From positions 124,001-188,000 of the forward strand of contig JAQTNK010000001.1 of assembly GCA_028713915.1 (NCBI GenBank): a stretch of 64,000 nucleotides of DNA, given 5' to 3'. Positions within the stretch are counted from its first letter, which is position 1. Each line of letters starts with the position of its first letter. The notes below the pieces were generated by a model. The model worked only from the letters and a program-made list of their open reading frames with translations, had not been told where the DNA came from and made no database searches. Origin of the DNA: Rhodocyclaceae bacterium (GTDB lineage: Bacteria > Pseudomonadota > Gammaproteobacteria > Burkholderiales > Rhodocyclaceae). Of this stretch, positions 9,615 to 19,587 are shown one piece after another. A program made the position numbers and the translations under genes.

Positions 9615-12600
9615 ATGACGCCATCGCGCAATCTTCGCACGCTGCTGCTATCCGGTCTCGTCGGCGCCAATATCCTGGTGTTCGCGCTTGCCGGCGTTTC
9701 GCTGCATCAGAGCCGACAGCAATACGAACAGCGCGCGCAGATACTGACGCAGAACATCGCCAGGGCGCTGGACCAGGATCTTTCCAGCAGCATAGAAAAA
9801 ATCGACCTCGGACTGCGCGCGGTGAGCGACGAGCTGGAACGCGAACTCGCGCACAAGGCCGTCGACGAGCCGCGCATGCAAGCGTTCCTGGCCCGCTATG
9901 AGCAGCGCCTGCCCGAGGTCGAGGCGTTCCGGGTGGCCAATGCCGCCGGCCTCGTCATCCTCGGCAAGGGGCTGGACAAGGAGCAGCGACCGAGCTGGTC
10001 CGACCGCGAATATTTCACTTATCTGCGCGACCATGCCGACGGCGGCCTGCAGGTTTCCAAGCCGCGCTTCGGGCGCGTCGCCAAGCAATACATCGTCGGC
10101 TTCGCGCGCCGCTACAACCATCCGGACGGCAGCTTTGCCGGCGTTATTTCCGCGCCGATCGCGCTCGACCATTTCACCGCGCTCCTGACGCATTTCGATC
10201 TCGGTCCGCAAGGCACCGTCATCCTGCGCGATGCCGACCTGGGCCTCGTCACCCGCGTCCCGCCGATTCCTGATCAGGCGGCGGGCAAGGTCGGCCACAA
10301 CGCGGTTTCCGCGGAATTTCGCAAACTCGTCGAGTCCGGCGTCGCCTCGGCGACCTACCACATCACGATCGCCCCCGACGGCATCGAGCGCACGCTGACC
10401 TACAAGCGGCTGACCAGCGTGCCGATGATCGCCATCGTCGGCGCGGCGAGCGCCGACTACCTGCAGGGCTGGTACGCCGAGGCCTACCAGACCGCCGGCC
10501 TCTCGCTCGGGTTTCTCTTGCTGTCGCTGCTGTCGGGCGGCTTCGTGCTCCACTTCCTCGGGCTCACCATGCGCGAGAGCGCGAGGAACGAACGCTATCT
10601 CAAGAGCGCCAGCGACGGCATTCACATTCTCGACGCGGCGGGCAGGCTGGTCGAAGCCAACGATCGGTTCTGCGACATGCTCGGCTACCGGCGCGACGAG
10701 TTGCTCGGCGCCGACCTCGCGGCCTGGGACGCGCGCTGGCCGGCGGAGGCGCTGCGCCGGGAAATCTTGCCCAAGGCATTTGCGCTGACCGAAGCGACGA
10801 CCATCGAGACGCGCCATCGCCGCAAGGACGGGACGACCTTCGACGTCGAGGTCAATCTGAGCGTCTTCAGCGTCGACGGCCAGCGCTTCCTCTACGCCTC
10901 GGCGCGCGACATCACGCAGCGCAAGCTGCTCGAACGGACGATGGCGGCAAGCGAACAGCGCATGGAACTCGCGCTCGCCGGGGCGGATCTCGGCTCGTGG
11001 GACCTCGACATCGCGCATGCAACCTGCACGCACAATGCGCGGCTCGCCACCATGCTCGGCTACGCGCCTGACGAAATCGAAACGAATGCCAGGACATTCG
11101 AAGCGCTGCTGCATCCGGATGACGCCGCCGCGCTGCGTGCAGCTTTTTCTGCCCACCTGAAAGGCGAAACGCCCAGCTTCGAGGCCGAGTACCGCTTGCG
11201 CCACAGGGACGATCACTGGGCCTGGGTGCTTTCCCGCGGCAAGGTCGTCGAGCGCGACGACACGGGCCGCGCGCTGCGCATGGCCGGCACCAACCTGGAC
11301 ATCAGCGAGCGCAAGAGCAGCGAGGCCGCGCTCAAGATGCGCGAAATGCGGCTCGCCACCCTCCTGGCCTCGATGCAGGACCTGGTGCTGGTGCTCGACA
11401 CCGGCGGGACGATCGTCGAGTCCTTCCAGCCGTCGCACGCGCGCCGCCCCGCCTATGCGCCCCGCGAGCAATCGCTTGGCAAGACTTACGCCGACATTCT
11501 GCCGCCGGACATCGCCAGCCTTTACGGCGACGCCCTGGCCGGCATCATTACCGACGGCCAGCCAAGGACGTTCGAATACGCCCTGACCATCGACGGCAAG
11601 GAATTCATTTCCCTCGCCACCATGAGCCCGATGCGGGGCGAGTCGGAATATCCGACCGGATTTCTTGTCGTGGTTCGCGACATCACCGCGGAGCGGGAAT
11701 CCCAGCGCGAAATCGAACGCCTCGGGCGCACCAACACCTTGCTGCTGGAAAGCGTGGGCGAAGGCATCTTCGGCGTGGACCTCGGCTACCGCGCGACCTT
11801 CGTGAATTCCGCGGCCACCGCCATGCTCGGCTATACGGAAGCGGAACTTGTCGGCGCCGACCAGCATTGGCTTTTCCACCATCACCGCGCCGACGGCAGG
11901 CCGTACGCGCCGCAGGAATGTCCGATCCACATGACGCTGGCAGACGGCCAGGTCCGCCATGAAGAGAACGAGTGGTTCTGGCGCAAGGACGGCAGCGGTT
12001 TCCCCGTGGCGATGACCTTGACGCCCGTCGTCGAAAACGGACGGCGCGTCGGCGTCGTCGTGGTCTTCCAGGACATCACCGAACGCCAGGCGCGGGAAGT
12101 GGCCATTCGCGACCTGGCTTTCTATGACGCGCTGACGCACCTGCCCAATCGCCGCCTGCTGCTCGACCGGCTCGGCGTGGCGCTGCCGGCCAGTGCGCGG
12201 CGCAACAGCTTCGGCGCCATCCTCTATCTCGACCTCGACAATTTCAAGCCGCTCAACGACACCAAGGGCCACGCCTTTGGCGACCTCTTGCTGAGCGAAG
12301 TCGCGCAGCGGCTGCTGCGCTGCGTGCGGGCCGAAGACACGGTGGCGCGCCTGGGCGGCGACGAGTTCGTGGTCATGCTCGAGAATCTCGGCCCGGATGC
12401 CGGCCAGGCCGCGGCGCAAGCCAACGCCATCGCCGAAAAGATCGCCGCCGTGCTCGACGTGCCGTATGCGCTGCCGGACTACCGCCACCATTGCACCGTC
12501 AGCATCGGCATCTGCCTGTTTCACGGCGTCGACGTCGAAGTGGGCGAACTCCTCGAGCGCGCCGACGCGGCCATGTACCAGGCCAAGGTCGCCGGACGCA

Positions 12601-12644
12601 ACACCATCCGCGCGGCAGCGCCGAAGAATTGCCTTTGCGCCTGA
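9615..12644 (+). CDS. Membrane diguanylate cyclase with Cache sensor and multiple PAS domains
   Basis: This 1009-aa protein makes c-di-GMP. An N-terminal helix (residues about 12-30) and a second helix (about 293-318) enclose a periplasmic double-Cache-like domain (WSDREYFTYLRDHADGGLQVSKP is the typical sequence environment). Four PAS/PAC repeats follow between about 330 and 820, and then the catalytic domain. The signature GGDEF is at about residue 914, with RAED five residues before it, matching the RxxD inhibitory site. There is no EAL domain. The catalytic signature is intact, so it should be active. It lies 171 bases after the NarL-type regulator on the same strand. The long open frame on the opposite strand is a high-G+C shadow. 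Confidence 0.93.
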   Translation: MTPSRNLRTLLLSGLVGANILVFALAGVSLHQSRQQYEQRAQILTQNIARALDQDLSSSIEKIDLGLRAVSDELERELAHKAVDEPRMQAFLARYEQRLPEVEAFRVANAAGLVILGKGLDKEQRPSWSDREYFTYLRDHADGGLQVSKPRFGRVAKQYIVGFARRYNHPDGSFAGVISAPIALDHFTALLTHFDLGPQGTVILRDADLGLVTRVPPIPDQAAGKVGHNAVSAEFRKLVESGVASATYHITIAPDGIERTLTYKRLTSVPMIAIVGAASADYLQGWYAEAYQTAGLSLGFLLLSLLSGGFVLHFLGLTMRESARNERYLKSASDGIHILDAAGRLVEANDRFCDMLGYRRDELLGADLAAWDARWPAEALRREILPKAFALTEATTIETRHRRKDGTTFDVEVNLSVFSVDGQRFLYASARDITQRKLLERTMAASEQRMELALAGADLGSWDLDIAHATCTHNARLATMLGYAPDEIETNARTFEALLHPDDAAALRAAFSAHLKGETPSFEAEYRLRHRDDHWAWVLSRGKVVERDDTGRALRMAGTNLDISERKSSEAALKMREMRLATLLASMQDLVLVLDTGGTIVESFQPSHARRPAYAPREQSLGKTYADILPPDIASLYGDALAGIITDGQPRTFEYALTIDGKEFISLATMSPMRGESEYPTGFLVVVRDITAERESQREIERLGRTNTLLLESVGEGIFGVDLGYRATFVNSAATAMLGYTEAELVGADQHWLFHHHRADGRPYAPQECPIHMTLADGQVRHEENEWFWRKDGSGFPVAMTLTPVVENGRRVGVVVVFQDITERQAREVAIRDLAFYDALTHLPNRRLLLDRLGVALPASARRNSFGAILYLDLDNFKPLNDTKGHAFGDLLLSEVAQRLLRCVRAEDTVARLGGDEFVVMLENLGPDAGQAAAQANAIAEKIAAVLDVPYALPDYRHHCTVSIGICLFHGVDVEVGELLERADAAMYQAKVAGRNTIRAAAPKNCLCA

Positions 12645-12997
12645 GGCGCGCGCCGCGGCCATGATGTCGGCCGCGCGCCGGCGCGCCTGCGGCCTTAAGG
12701 TCGGGCGGCGCGCGCGTCTGCGCCGCAGCGCTGCGGCAGCGGACCACGCCGGATGCCAGCGTCCTGCGCTAGCGAAAATCGCTAGGCGCCCCTAGCGATT
12801 TCGCGGGCGCGGTTTCGTGTTTCGGCCGATAGCCGGCCTGCCGCGGCGGCGCTAGCATCCGTTGCTGGCATTCGGCGTGGGGATTCGATGGTGAAGAGCA
12901 GGACTGATCGCGTCGGCGTCGGCTCGGCAATCGCTTCGGCATCACGCCTTCCCCAGCGCCAGGCTCGTTGCGGCGCGTCCGCACGGCGGCAGCGGCC
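12645..12997. other. Intergenic region with GC-rich palindromes
   Basis: This 353-base gap between the cyclase and HD-GYP genes begins with a strongly self-complementary GC block (about 12650-12705) that could act as a terminator-like hairpin without a clear T run. A perfect 16-bp palindrome lies at 12722-12737. A longer inverted repeat at 12772-12804 is described separately. No convincing coding sequence is seen. Confidence 0.5.
12772..12804. promoter_or_regulatory. Inverted repeat upstream of the HD-GYP-hemerythrin operon
   Basis: Left arm 12772-12786 (GCGAAAATCGCTAGG) and right arm 12791-12804 pair completely apart from one missing T, around the 4-base loop CGCC. The element contains CTAGCG half-sites and lies about 195 bases before the HD-GYP start. 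It could be a two-fold operator or an RNA hairpin. No T tract follows, so a simple terminator is less likely. Function is inferred from symmetry only. Confidence 0.45.
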
Positions 12998-14887
12998 ATG
13001 ACCCCGCCATTGCTGATCGTCGGCGCCCCGGCAGCCTGCCAGGCCGCACGGCAGACGCTGCAGGACGACGAGGCTTTCGCCGGCACCGAAATATTGACGC
13101 GCTTCCAGCCGCCGGACGCCCTCGCGCTGTTGCGCAGCCGCCCGGACATCGGCCTCGCGCTGCTGCTCTGGCAGGGCGGCGATTCGGCGGCATTGCCGGC
13201 GCTGGTCGCCGCCGTCATCGACGCGCAGGGCGGCGCGTCCAAGCCCGTCATGGTGCGCAGCCCGGAGCCGCTGGCGGAAGACGTGCGCCGCGAGCTCTGG
13301 CGGCTGGGCACCGCCGACCGGCTGTTCGCGCAGGCGATCGATGCGCGCGAACTCGCCGATGCCGCGGCGGCGGCGCTGCGCGACGGCGCGCGCATCGCTG
13401 CGCTGGTGGCCGCGGCGGCTTGCTCCGCCCGGCTCGAGCGCGCGAAGACGCTGTGGGAACTCGCCGACCTCATCCTCGCCGCCATCCACGAACAAGGCAT
13501 CGGCCGGCCCGGCGGCATGTTCTGCCTGCTCGGCGGCGCCGCCGAACCGCGCCTGATGATCGTCGCCGGCAGCGGACGCTACGACGCCGTCGACTGCATG
13601 CCGCTCGAAGATTTCGCCGACCGCCGCGTCGTCGACATGATCGAGCTGAGCATGGCGCAGCGGCAAAGCCGCTTCGCACCGGATGCGGCGGTGCTTTACG
13701 TCGAGACGGCGGACGACGACGTCGCCTCGATCTACCTGACGCTCGATGCCCCGCTGCCGTCCTGGCAATACACGGTGATCCGCGTCCTGACCAAGGCGTT
13801 CTCGATCGCCATCGGCAAGAACCAGGCAGCGCAGCGGCTGCAGCGCACGCAGCACGCGACGATTTCCACCATGGCCACCCTCGCCGAATACCGCGACGTG
13901 GACACCGGCGAACACGTGGCGCGCGTGGCGCGTGCCGCCACCGAAATCGCCCAGGCGCTGACCGATCGCGCCGGCTGCGCCGCCGACCGCGACATGGTCG
14001 AACAGATCGGCATGGCCGCCATCCTCCATGACATCGGCAAGATCGCCATCCCGGAGGGCATCCTGCTGAAGGCGGGTCCGCTGGACGCCGCCGAGCGGCA
14101 GGCGATGGAAAAGCACGCCCAGCTGGGCCGCGAAATCCTGACGCAGGCGGCGCGGCGCTCGGACAACGCCGCGCTCTTGCGGCGGGCGGCGGAGATCGCG
14201 CACCATCACCACGAAAGATACGACGGCACCGGCTACCCGGCAGGCCTCAAGGGCGAGGAAATACCGCTGGCGGCGCGCATCGTCGCCCTCGTCGACGTCT
14301 TCGATGCGCTGACCAGCCTGCGTCCCTACAAGAAGGCCTGGCCGCTGGACAAGGCCATCGAGACGATCCGCGCCGGCGCCGGCAGCCATTTCGATCCGCA
14401 CGTGGTGGAAGCTTTCCTGCTGCTGGAAGAGCGCAGGAAGTCGGCCGATTTCTTCGTCTGGACCGAGGCGATGTCGGTGGGCAACCCGGTGCTCGACCTC
14501 GACCACCAGCGGCTCATCGCCATCATCAACCGCCTGTGGGTGGCCGAGAACGGCGGCAACCGCCAGGTCATCGAATTCGTCCTCGACGATCTCGTCCATT
14601 ACACCGAATCGCACTTCAAGCGCGAGGAGGAAATGCTGGTGCAGGGCGGCTACCCCGACTGCGACCGCCACGCGCGCATCCACCAGAACATCTGCCGGCG
14701 GCTCGAGGAAATCCGCTGGGAGTATTTCCAGGGCATTCGCGAAGAACTGCGCGGCGAAATCCTGGAGTTCCTCAAGGACTGGCTGAACCAGCACATCCTC
14801 GTCGAAGACATGCGCTACCGCCCGTACCTGGAACGGCCGACACCGCCGCCGCACGCCGCCGCCATTGACCCGGAATTCGTCAAATGA
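12998..14887 (+). CDS. HD-GYP c-di-GMP phosphodiesterase fused to a C-terminal hemerythrin domain
   Basis: This protein of about 629 aa should hydrolyse c-di-GMP and sense oxygen or a related ligand. The N-terminal 150 residues resemble a receiver without the phospho-aspartate; a DUF3369-like domain follows. The HD-GYP domain has TGEHVARVA, the HD pair at about 344-345 ([13 protein letters not shown]), HHHHERYDG and GTGYP at about 410-414. A bacteriohemerythrin domain follows (about 485-615) with all expected di-iron ligands: [28 protein letters not shown] and [11 protein letters not shown]. The ATG at 12998 is preferred over the TTG at 12968; neither has a strong ribosome site. Its stop overlaps the start of an Aer-like chemoreceptor gene, linking oxygen sensing to both c-di-GMP and taxis. 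Confidence 0.9.
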   Translation: MTPPLLIVGAPAACQAARQTLQDDEAFAGTEILTRFQPPDALALLRSRPDIGLALLLWQGGDSAALPALVAAVIDAQGGASKPVMVRSPEPLAEDVRRELWRLGTADRLFAQAIDARELADAAAAALRDGARIAALVAAAACSARLERAKTLWELADLILAAIHEQGIGRPGGMFCLLGGAAEPRLMIVAGSGRYDAVDCMPLEDFADRRVVDMIELSMAQRQSRFAPDAAVLYVETADDDVASIYLTLDAPLPSWQYTVIRVLTKAFSIAIGKNQAAQRLQRTQHATISTMATLAEYRDVDTGEHVARVARAATEIAQALTDRAGCAADRDMVEQIGMAAILHDIGKIAIPEGILLKAGPLDAAERQAMEKHAQLGREILTQAARRSDNAALLRRAAEIAHHHHERYDGTGYPAGLKGEEIPLAARIVALVDVFDALTSLRPYKKAWPLDKAIETIRAGAGSHFDPHVVEAFLLLEERRKSADFFVWTEAMSVGNPVLDLDHQRLIAIINRLWVAENGGNRQVIEFVLDDLVHYTESHFKREEEMLVQGGYPDCDRHARIHQNICRRLEEIRWEYFQGIREELRGEILEFLKDWLNQHILVEDMRYRPYLERPTPPPHAAAIDPEFVK

Positions 14888-16506
14888 AGAAGAACCTTCC
14901 CGTCACCCAGATCGAACGCCCGTTTCCGCGTGGCAAGTACATCGTCTCGCGCACCGACCTCAAGGGCATCATCACGTATGCCAACGACACCTTCATCGAC
15001 ATCAGCGGCTTCACGCGCGACGAGCTGATCGGCAAGAACCACAACGTCATCCGCCATCCGGACATGCCGCCGGCGGGATTCCGCAATCTCTGGGACACGC
15101 TGCACGAAGGCCGGCCGTGGGGCGGCATCGTCAAGAACCGCTGCAAGAACGGCGACTTCTACTGGGTCAATACGCTGGTGGTGCCGGTGCGCCAGGACAA
15201 CCGCACCATCGGCTACATGTCGGTGCGCACGGAACCGACGCGCGAGCAGGTCGCCGGCGCCGACGCGCTCTATCGGCAGCTCAACGCCAGCGGCGCGGCG
15301 CTGCCGATGCCCTCGCGCTGGCAGAAAGTGAGCGTGCGGGCCAAGCAGACGCTGCTGGTCGGCTGGATCCTCGGCGCCCAAGTCGTCGCCGGCGCCGTGA
15401 CCTTGTTCGGCCCCCAACTGGGGCTTGGCGCCGGCGCCAGCCAATGGCTGCTGAACGGCCTGGGCGGCGTCACGGTCGTCGCCGCGATCGCGCTGCTGCT
15501 GCTGCAAAACCAGGTCATCGCCGGCATCCATCGCATCATCGGCCGGCTCGACCACATCGCCCAGGGCGATCTGACCGACCAGATTCCGCTGCACCGCCTC
15601 GACGAACTGGGCAAGCTCAACGATGCCGTGGTGACGATGCAGACGCACCTGAAGTCGATGATGGCGGAGATCGCCGAAGCCGCGGACCAGGTCGGCAAAA
15701 GCGCCGCCGCCCTCGACGGCGAGATGGCGGTGGCGCACCAGGCCTCGATGGCCCAGTCGGCGGCGACGGCGAACATCGCGGCGGCCGTCGAGGAACTCGT
15801 GGTTTCGGTGCAGGAAGTCGCCGCCAGCGCCCAGGAGGCCGTGCAGGGCGTCGAAGCGTCGCGCAGCCTGCTCGACGCCGCCTCGGCGCGCATGAGCGAA
15901 AGCCGCGAAGCCTCGCAAAGCGTCGTCGCCACCGTCGATGGCGCGGCGCAGACCATGTCGGACCTGTTCCAGTCGATCTTCGCCGTCGGCGAAGTCACCA
16001 AGGCGATCAAGGAAATCGCCGACCAGACCAACCTGCTGGCGCTCAACGCCGCCATCGAAGCGGCCCGCGCCGGCGAGCAGGGGCGCGGCTTCGCCGTCGT
16101 CGCCGACGAAGTGAGGAAGCTCGCCGAAAAAGCCAAGAAGCAGACCGACGAAATCACCGCCACGGTGCAGGACATCCAGACCAACACGCAGCAGGCGGTG
16201 ACCAAGATGGAAGCCGCCGGCAGCTATGTCGCCACCACCGAGGCGGCCATGGGCAATGCCCAGTCGGGCCTCGACGAAGTCGCCCGCCACGGCGAGCAGG
16301 TCGTCGACAAGTCGCGGCAGATCGCCCAGCGCACCGAGCAGCAGTCGGCGACGGGAACCGTGATCGCCGGCCAGGTCGAAGGCATCGTCGTCGGCATCGA
16401 CCAGACCTCGACGGCCATCGCCGGGGCGAGCGGCAAAGCCGACGAAATGAAGGCCACGGCGGACGGCCTGCGCGAATTGATCCGCTATTTCCGCTTCATC
16501 CGCTGA
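14884..16506 (+). CDS. Aer-like PAS methyl-accepting chemotaxis protein
   Basis: This 540-aa chemoreceptor has an N-terminal PAS domain (residues about 10-120) with the Aer signature: [31 protein letters not shown] and [18 protein letters not shown]. This family binds FAD and reports redox state for aerotaxis. Two hydrophobic segments lie at about 157-215, then a HAMP-like stretch and the cytoplasmic signalling hairpin ([36 protein letters not shown]). No periplasmic domain or C-terminal tethering pentapeptide is seen. The ATG at 14884 overlaps the HD-GYP-hemerythrin stop, so translation is coupled. Signalling through CheA/CheW encoded elsewhere is expected. Confidence 0.93.
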   Translation: MKKNLPVTQIERPFPRGKYIVSRTDLKGIITYANDTFIDISGFTRDELIGKNHNVIRHPDMPPAGFRNLWDTLHEGRPWGGIVKNRCKNGDFYWVNTLVVPVRQDNRTIGYMSVRTEPTREQVAGADALYRQLNASGAALPMPSRWQKVSVRAKQTLLVGWILGAQVVAGAVTLFGPQLGLGAGASQWLLNGLGGVTVVAAIALLLLQNQVIAGIHRIIGRLDHIAQGDLTDQIPLHRLDELGKLNDAVVTMQTHLKSMMAEIAEAADQVGKSAAALDGEMAVAHQASMAQSAATANIAAAVEELVVSVQEVAASAQEAVQGVEASRSLLDAASARMSESREASQSVVATVDGAAQTMSDLFQSIFAVGEVTKAIKEIADQTNLLALNAAIEAARAGEQGRGFAVVADEVRKLAEKAKKQTDEITATVQDIQTNTQQAVTKMEAAGSYVATTEAAMGNAQSGLDEVARHGEQVVDKSRQIAQRTEQQSATGTVIAGQVEGIVVGIDQTSTAIAGASGKADEMKATADGLRELIRYFRFIR

Positions 16507-16578
16507 GCCGGCGCGGCAACGCCGCGCGCGGCCGGGGCCTATTGCCTGGCCCGGAATAAGCCCGGAGAATCCGCCTCC

Positions 16579-17571
16579 ATGGCAACGCAGCGCAACACCG
16601 CACCGCTATTCCGCACGCTCCTGCTGGCTTTTCTCGCCGCCTGCGCGGCGCTCGCGGCGCCGGCCCAGGCTGCCGACGTCGAGCCGGCCAGCATCGCCAC
16701 CGCCGACGGGCCGCGCAACTATCTGCTCGCCCGGCCGGCGACGCCCGGTAGCGGTCCGCGCCCGCTGGTGATCGTGCTTCACGGCCACGGCGGCAGCGCC
16801 GCCCTGGCCCTGGGCCAGGGCGGACGGGCCTCGCCGCTGGCCCGCTGGCTGGCCATCGCCGACCGCGAACAGGTGCTGGTGGCGGCCCTGGACGGCGCCC
16901 TGGGCGGCGACGGACGGCGCGGCTGGAACGATTGCCGCCGCGATGCCGCGGACAATCCGGCCACCGACGACGTGGCTTTCGCCGGCGCCGTGGTGCGCCG
17001 CCTGGTCGACGCCGGCGCGGTCGATCCCACCCGCGTCTACGTCATGGGCATGTCCAACGGCGGCATGATGGCTTTCCGCCTCGCCCTGGAACTCGAGCCG
17101 GCGCCGGCGGCCTTCGCCGCCGCCTCCGCCGCGATGGCCGCCGACAGCGCCTGCGGCGCAGCCCGGCGGCCGGTGTCGGCCCTGCTCATCAACGGCACGG
17201 CCGACCCGCTGGTGCCCTACTTCGGCGGCGGCGTCGGACTGTTCCGCAAGGATCGCGGCACGACTCTCGCCGTCGAGGCCGCAGCGGCGTTCTGGCGTCG
17301 CGCCGACGGCCTCGCGGAGGCCGGCGCAGCGCGGCGCCTGCCCCACCGCGCCGCCGGCGATCCGACCAGCGCCACGGTCACCTTGTGGGGCCGCGACAGC
17401 CGCGGCCCGCAGGTGGAACTGGTGCGGATCGACGGCGGCGGCCACATCGAACCGAGCATCGCCGAGCGCTACCGGCGCGCCTACGAGCGCCTGGTGGGCT
17501 GGCAGAACCACGACTTGGAGGCCGCCGAAGAGGCCTGGCAGTTCTTCCGCGACAAGCGCGCGCGGCCTTGA
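16579..17571 (+). CDS. Exported PHB-depolymerase/LpqC-type esterase
   Basis: This 330-aa alpha/beta hydrolase has a clear signal peptide (LLAFLAACAALAAPAQA) and is therefore periplasmic or secreted. The oxyanion region is VIVLHGHGGS; the nucleophile serine is at about residue 159 in GMSNGGMMAF. An acid is likely in LINGTADPLVPYFGG, and the histidine is in IDGGGHIEPS. This arrangement matches the LpqC/esterase_PHB family, which includes poly(3-hydroxybutyrate) depolymerases and feruloyl esterases, so the true substrate is open. It stands between the chemoreceptor and the ABC exporter genes with short gaps. GC-rich hairpins lie in the 72-base gap before it. Confidence 0.85.
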   Translation: MATQRNTAPLFRTLLLAFLAACAALAAPAQAADVEPASIATADGPRNYLLARPATPGSGPRPLVIVLHGHGGSAALALGQGGRASPLARWLAIADREQVLVAALDGALGGDGRRGWNDCRRDAADNPATDDVAFAGAVVRRLVDAGAVDPTRVYVMGMSNGGMMAFRLALELEPAPAAFAAASAAMAADSACGAARRPVSALLINGTADPLVPYFGGGVGLFRKDRGTTLAVEAAAAFWRRADGLAEAGAARRLPHRAAGDPTSATVTLWGRDSRGPQVELVRIDGGGHIEPSIAERYRRAYERLVGWQNHDLEAAEEAWQFFRDKRARP

Positions 17572-17615
17572 GGCCGCCGCCGCGACGCTCATCGCAGCCT
17601 TGCTAGAATGAAGCG

Positions 17616-19457
17616 ATGAGACGCAGCTACGCCACCGCCGCCCTGCCCGCTCCCGAAGCGCGCGAACGCCGCGATTGGGAAACGCTGAAGACGCTCCTGC
17701 CCTACCTCCTGGAATGGAAGTGGCGCGTCGGCTTGGCGCTCGGCTTCCTGATCGCCGCCAAGCTCGCCAACGTCGCCGTGCCGCTGGTATTCAAGCAGAT
17801 CATCGATGCCTTCACGCTGCCCAAGGAACAGGCGTACCTGCTGGTGCCGCTGGGCCTGCTCGGCGCCTACGGCGCGCTGCGCTTCTCGACCGCGATGTTT
17901 ACGGAGCTGCGCGAAATCGTCTTCGCCAAGGTGACGCAGCGCGCCCAGCGCACCATCGCGCTGCAGGTCTTCGGCCACTTGCATGCGCTCTCGCTGCGCT
18001 TCCATCTCGAACGCCAGACCGGCGGCCTCACGCGCGACATCGAGCGCGGCACGCGCGCCGTCGGCAGCCTGATCAGCTACACCATCTACTCGATCGCGCC
18101 GACGCTGGTCGAGATCGCGCTGGTGCTGGGCATCCTGGTCACGCGCTACGACAAGAGCTTCGCCGTCATCACCGCCGGCATCCTCACGCTCTACGTCGCC
18201 TTCACGGTGTCGCTGACCAACTGGCGCACGGTCATCCGCCGCCAGGCCAACGAGCTGGACTCGGCCGCCAACGTGCGCGCCATCGACAGCCTGCTCAACT
18301 ACGAGACCGTCAAGTACTTCAACAACGAGCGTTGGGAAGCGGAGCGCTACGACGAGCACATGAAGAAGTGGGAACGCGCGATGGTGAAAAGCCAGATCTC
18401 GCTGTCCTACCTGAACCTCGGCCAGGCCCTGATCATCGCCGTCGGCGTCAGCCTGATGATGTGGCGCGCGGCCGTCGGCGTCGCCGATCACAGCATGACC
18501 GTCGGCGACATCGTGCTGGTCAACGCCTACCTGATCCAGCTCTACATGCCGCTCAACCATCTCGGCGTGCTCTACCGCGAAATCCGCCAGTCGCTCACCG
18601 ACATCGAGCGCCTCTTCAACCTCATGGAACAGCACCGCGAGATCCAGGATGCGCCCGATGCCAAACCCCTGGCCGCCAGCGGCCCCTGCGCGGTGCGCTT
18701 CGAGCATGTCGGCTTCAACTATGACCCCAAGCGCCAGGTGCTGTTCGACGTGGACTTCGCCATCCCGCCGGGCCAGACGCTCGCCGTCGTCGGCCACAGC
18801 GGCTCGGGCAAGAGCACGCTGGCGCGGCTGCTGTACCGCTTCTACGAAGTCAATATGGGCGCCATCCGCGTCGCCGGCCACGACATCCGCAAGCTCACGC
18901 AAGCCTCGCTGCGCGCCGCCATCGGCATCGTGCCGCAGGACACCGTGCTGTTCAACGACACGATCTTCTACAACATCCAGTACGGGCGGCCGACGGCTGC
19001 GCCCGAGGAAGTCGTCGCCGCCGCCCGCTCGGCGCACATCCACGACTTCATCGAGTCGCTGCCCGACAAGTACGAAACCCGCGTCGGCGAGCGCGGCCTC
19101 AAGCTTTCCGGTGGCGAGAAGCAGCGCGTCGCCATCGCCCGCGCGCTGCTGAAGAACCCGCCGATCCTGATCTTCGACGAGGCGACCTCGGCGCTCGACT
19201 CGAAGACCGAGAAAGCGATCCAGGCCGAACTCGAGCAGGCCGCCATCGGCCGCACCACGCTGATCATCGCCCACCGCCTGTCGACGGTGATGAACGCCGA
19301 CGAAATCCTGGTGCTTGACAACGGCCGCGTCGTCGAGCGCGGCCGCCATCGCGACCTGCTCGATCGCGGCGGCGCCTACGCGCAGATGTGGGCGCTGCAA
19401 CAGCAGCAGGCCGAATCCACCGAGGTCGCCCAAGAGGCGCCGGCCCCCGCGCTCTGA
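17616..19457 (+). CDS. Atm1/HMT1-type ABC exporter (fused permease and ATPase)
   Basis: This 613-aa half-transporter has a membrane domain of about six helices in residues 25-320 and a nucleotide-binding domain in 350-600. Walker A is [14 protein letters not shown], the Q loop is IGIVPQDTVLFNDT, the ABC signature is [18 protein letters not shown], and Walker B is ILIFDEATSALD, followed by the H loop IIAHRLSTV. The segment NYETVKYFNNE in the membrane domain is typical of the Atm1/ABCB7 branch, which exports glutathione-linked or metal conjugates. It should work as a homodimer. The start ATG is 44 bases after the esterase gene; co-transcription is possible. Exact substrate is unknown. Confidence 0.92.
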   Translation: MRRSYATAALPAPEARERRDWETLKTLLPYLLEWKWRVGLALGFLIAAKLANVAVPLVFKQIIDAFTLPKEQAYLLVPLGLLGAYGALRFSTAMFTELREIVFAKVTQRAQRTIALQVFGHLHALSLRFHLERQTGGLTRDIERGTRAVGSLISYTIYSIAPTLVEIALVLGILVTRYDKSFAVITAGILTLYVAFTVSLTNWRTVIRRQANELDSAANVRAIDSLLNYETVKYFNNERWEAERYDEHMKKWERAMVKSQISLSYLNLGQALIIAVGVSLMMWRAAVGVADHSMTVGDIVLVNAYLIQLYMPLNHLGVLYREIRQSLTDIERLFNLMEQHREIQDAPDAKPLAASGPCAVRFEHVGFNYDPKRQVLFDVDFAIPPGQTLAVVGHSGSGKSTLARLLYRFYEVNMGAIRVAGHDIRKLTQASLRAAIGIVPQDTVLFNDTIFYNIQYGRPTAAPEEVVAAARSAHIHDFIESLPDKYETRVGERGLKLSGGEKQRVAIARALLKNPPILIFDEATSALDSKTEKAIQAELEQAAIGRTTLIIAHRLSTVMNADEILVLDNGRVVERGRHRDLLDRGGAYAQMWALQQQQAESTEVAQEAPAPAL

Positions 19458-19587
19458 GTCATCTGTCATTTCCCGCCATGATTGGCGCGCGCCGGTTTGG
19501 CGATGGCCGTGGAGACTTGGCACATCCGTTCCCGCGGTTGCGGTAGACTCTCGCCGCGTTGGCCTTCCGCCGCGACCTGGAGCAACG

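Noticed and set aside
9648-12662. A 1004-codon open frame opposite the PAS-GGDEF gene
   Set aside because: Same reason: the plus strand has intact PAS and GGDEF motifs, and the antisense product is low-complexity and unlike any protein.
16507-16578. GC-rich hairpins after the Aer-like receptor gene, considered as a terminator
   Set aside because: Stems are present but no T run follows on either strand, and high G+C makes such stems common by chance.
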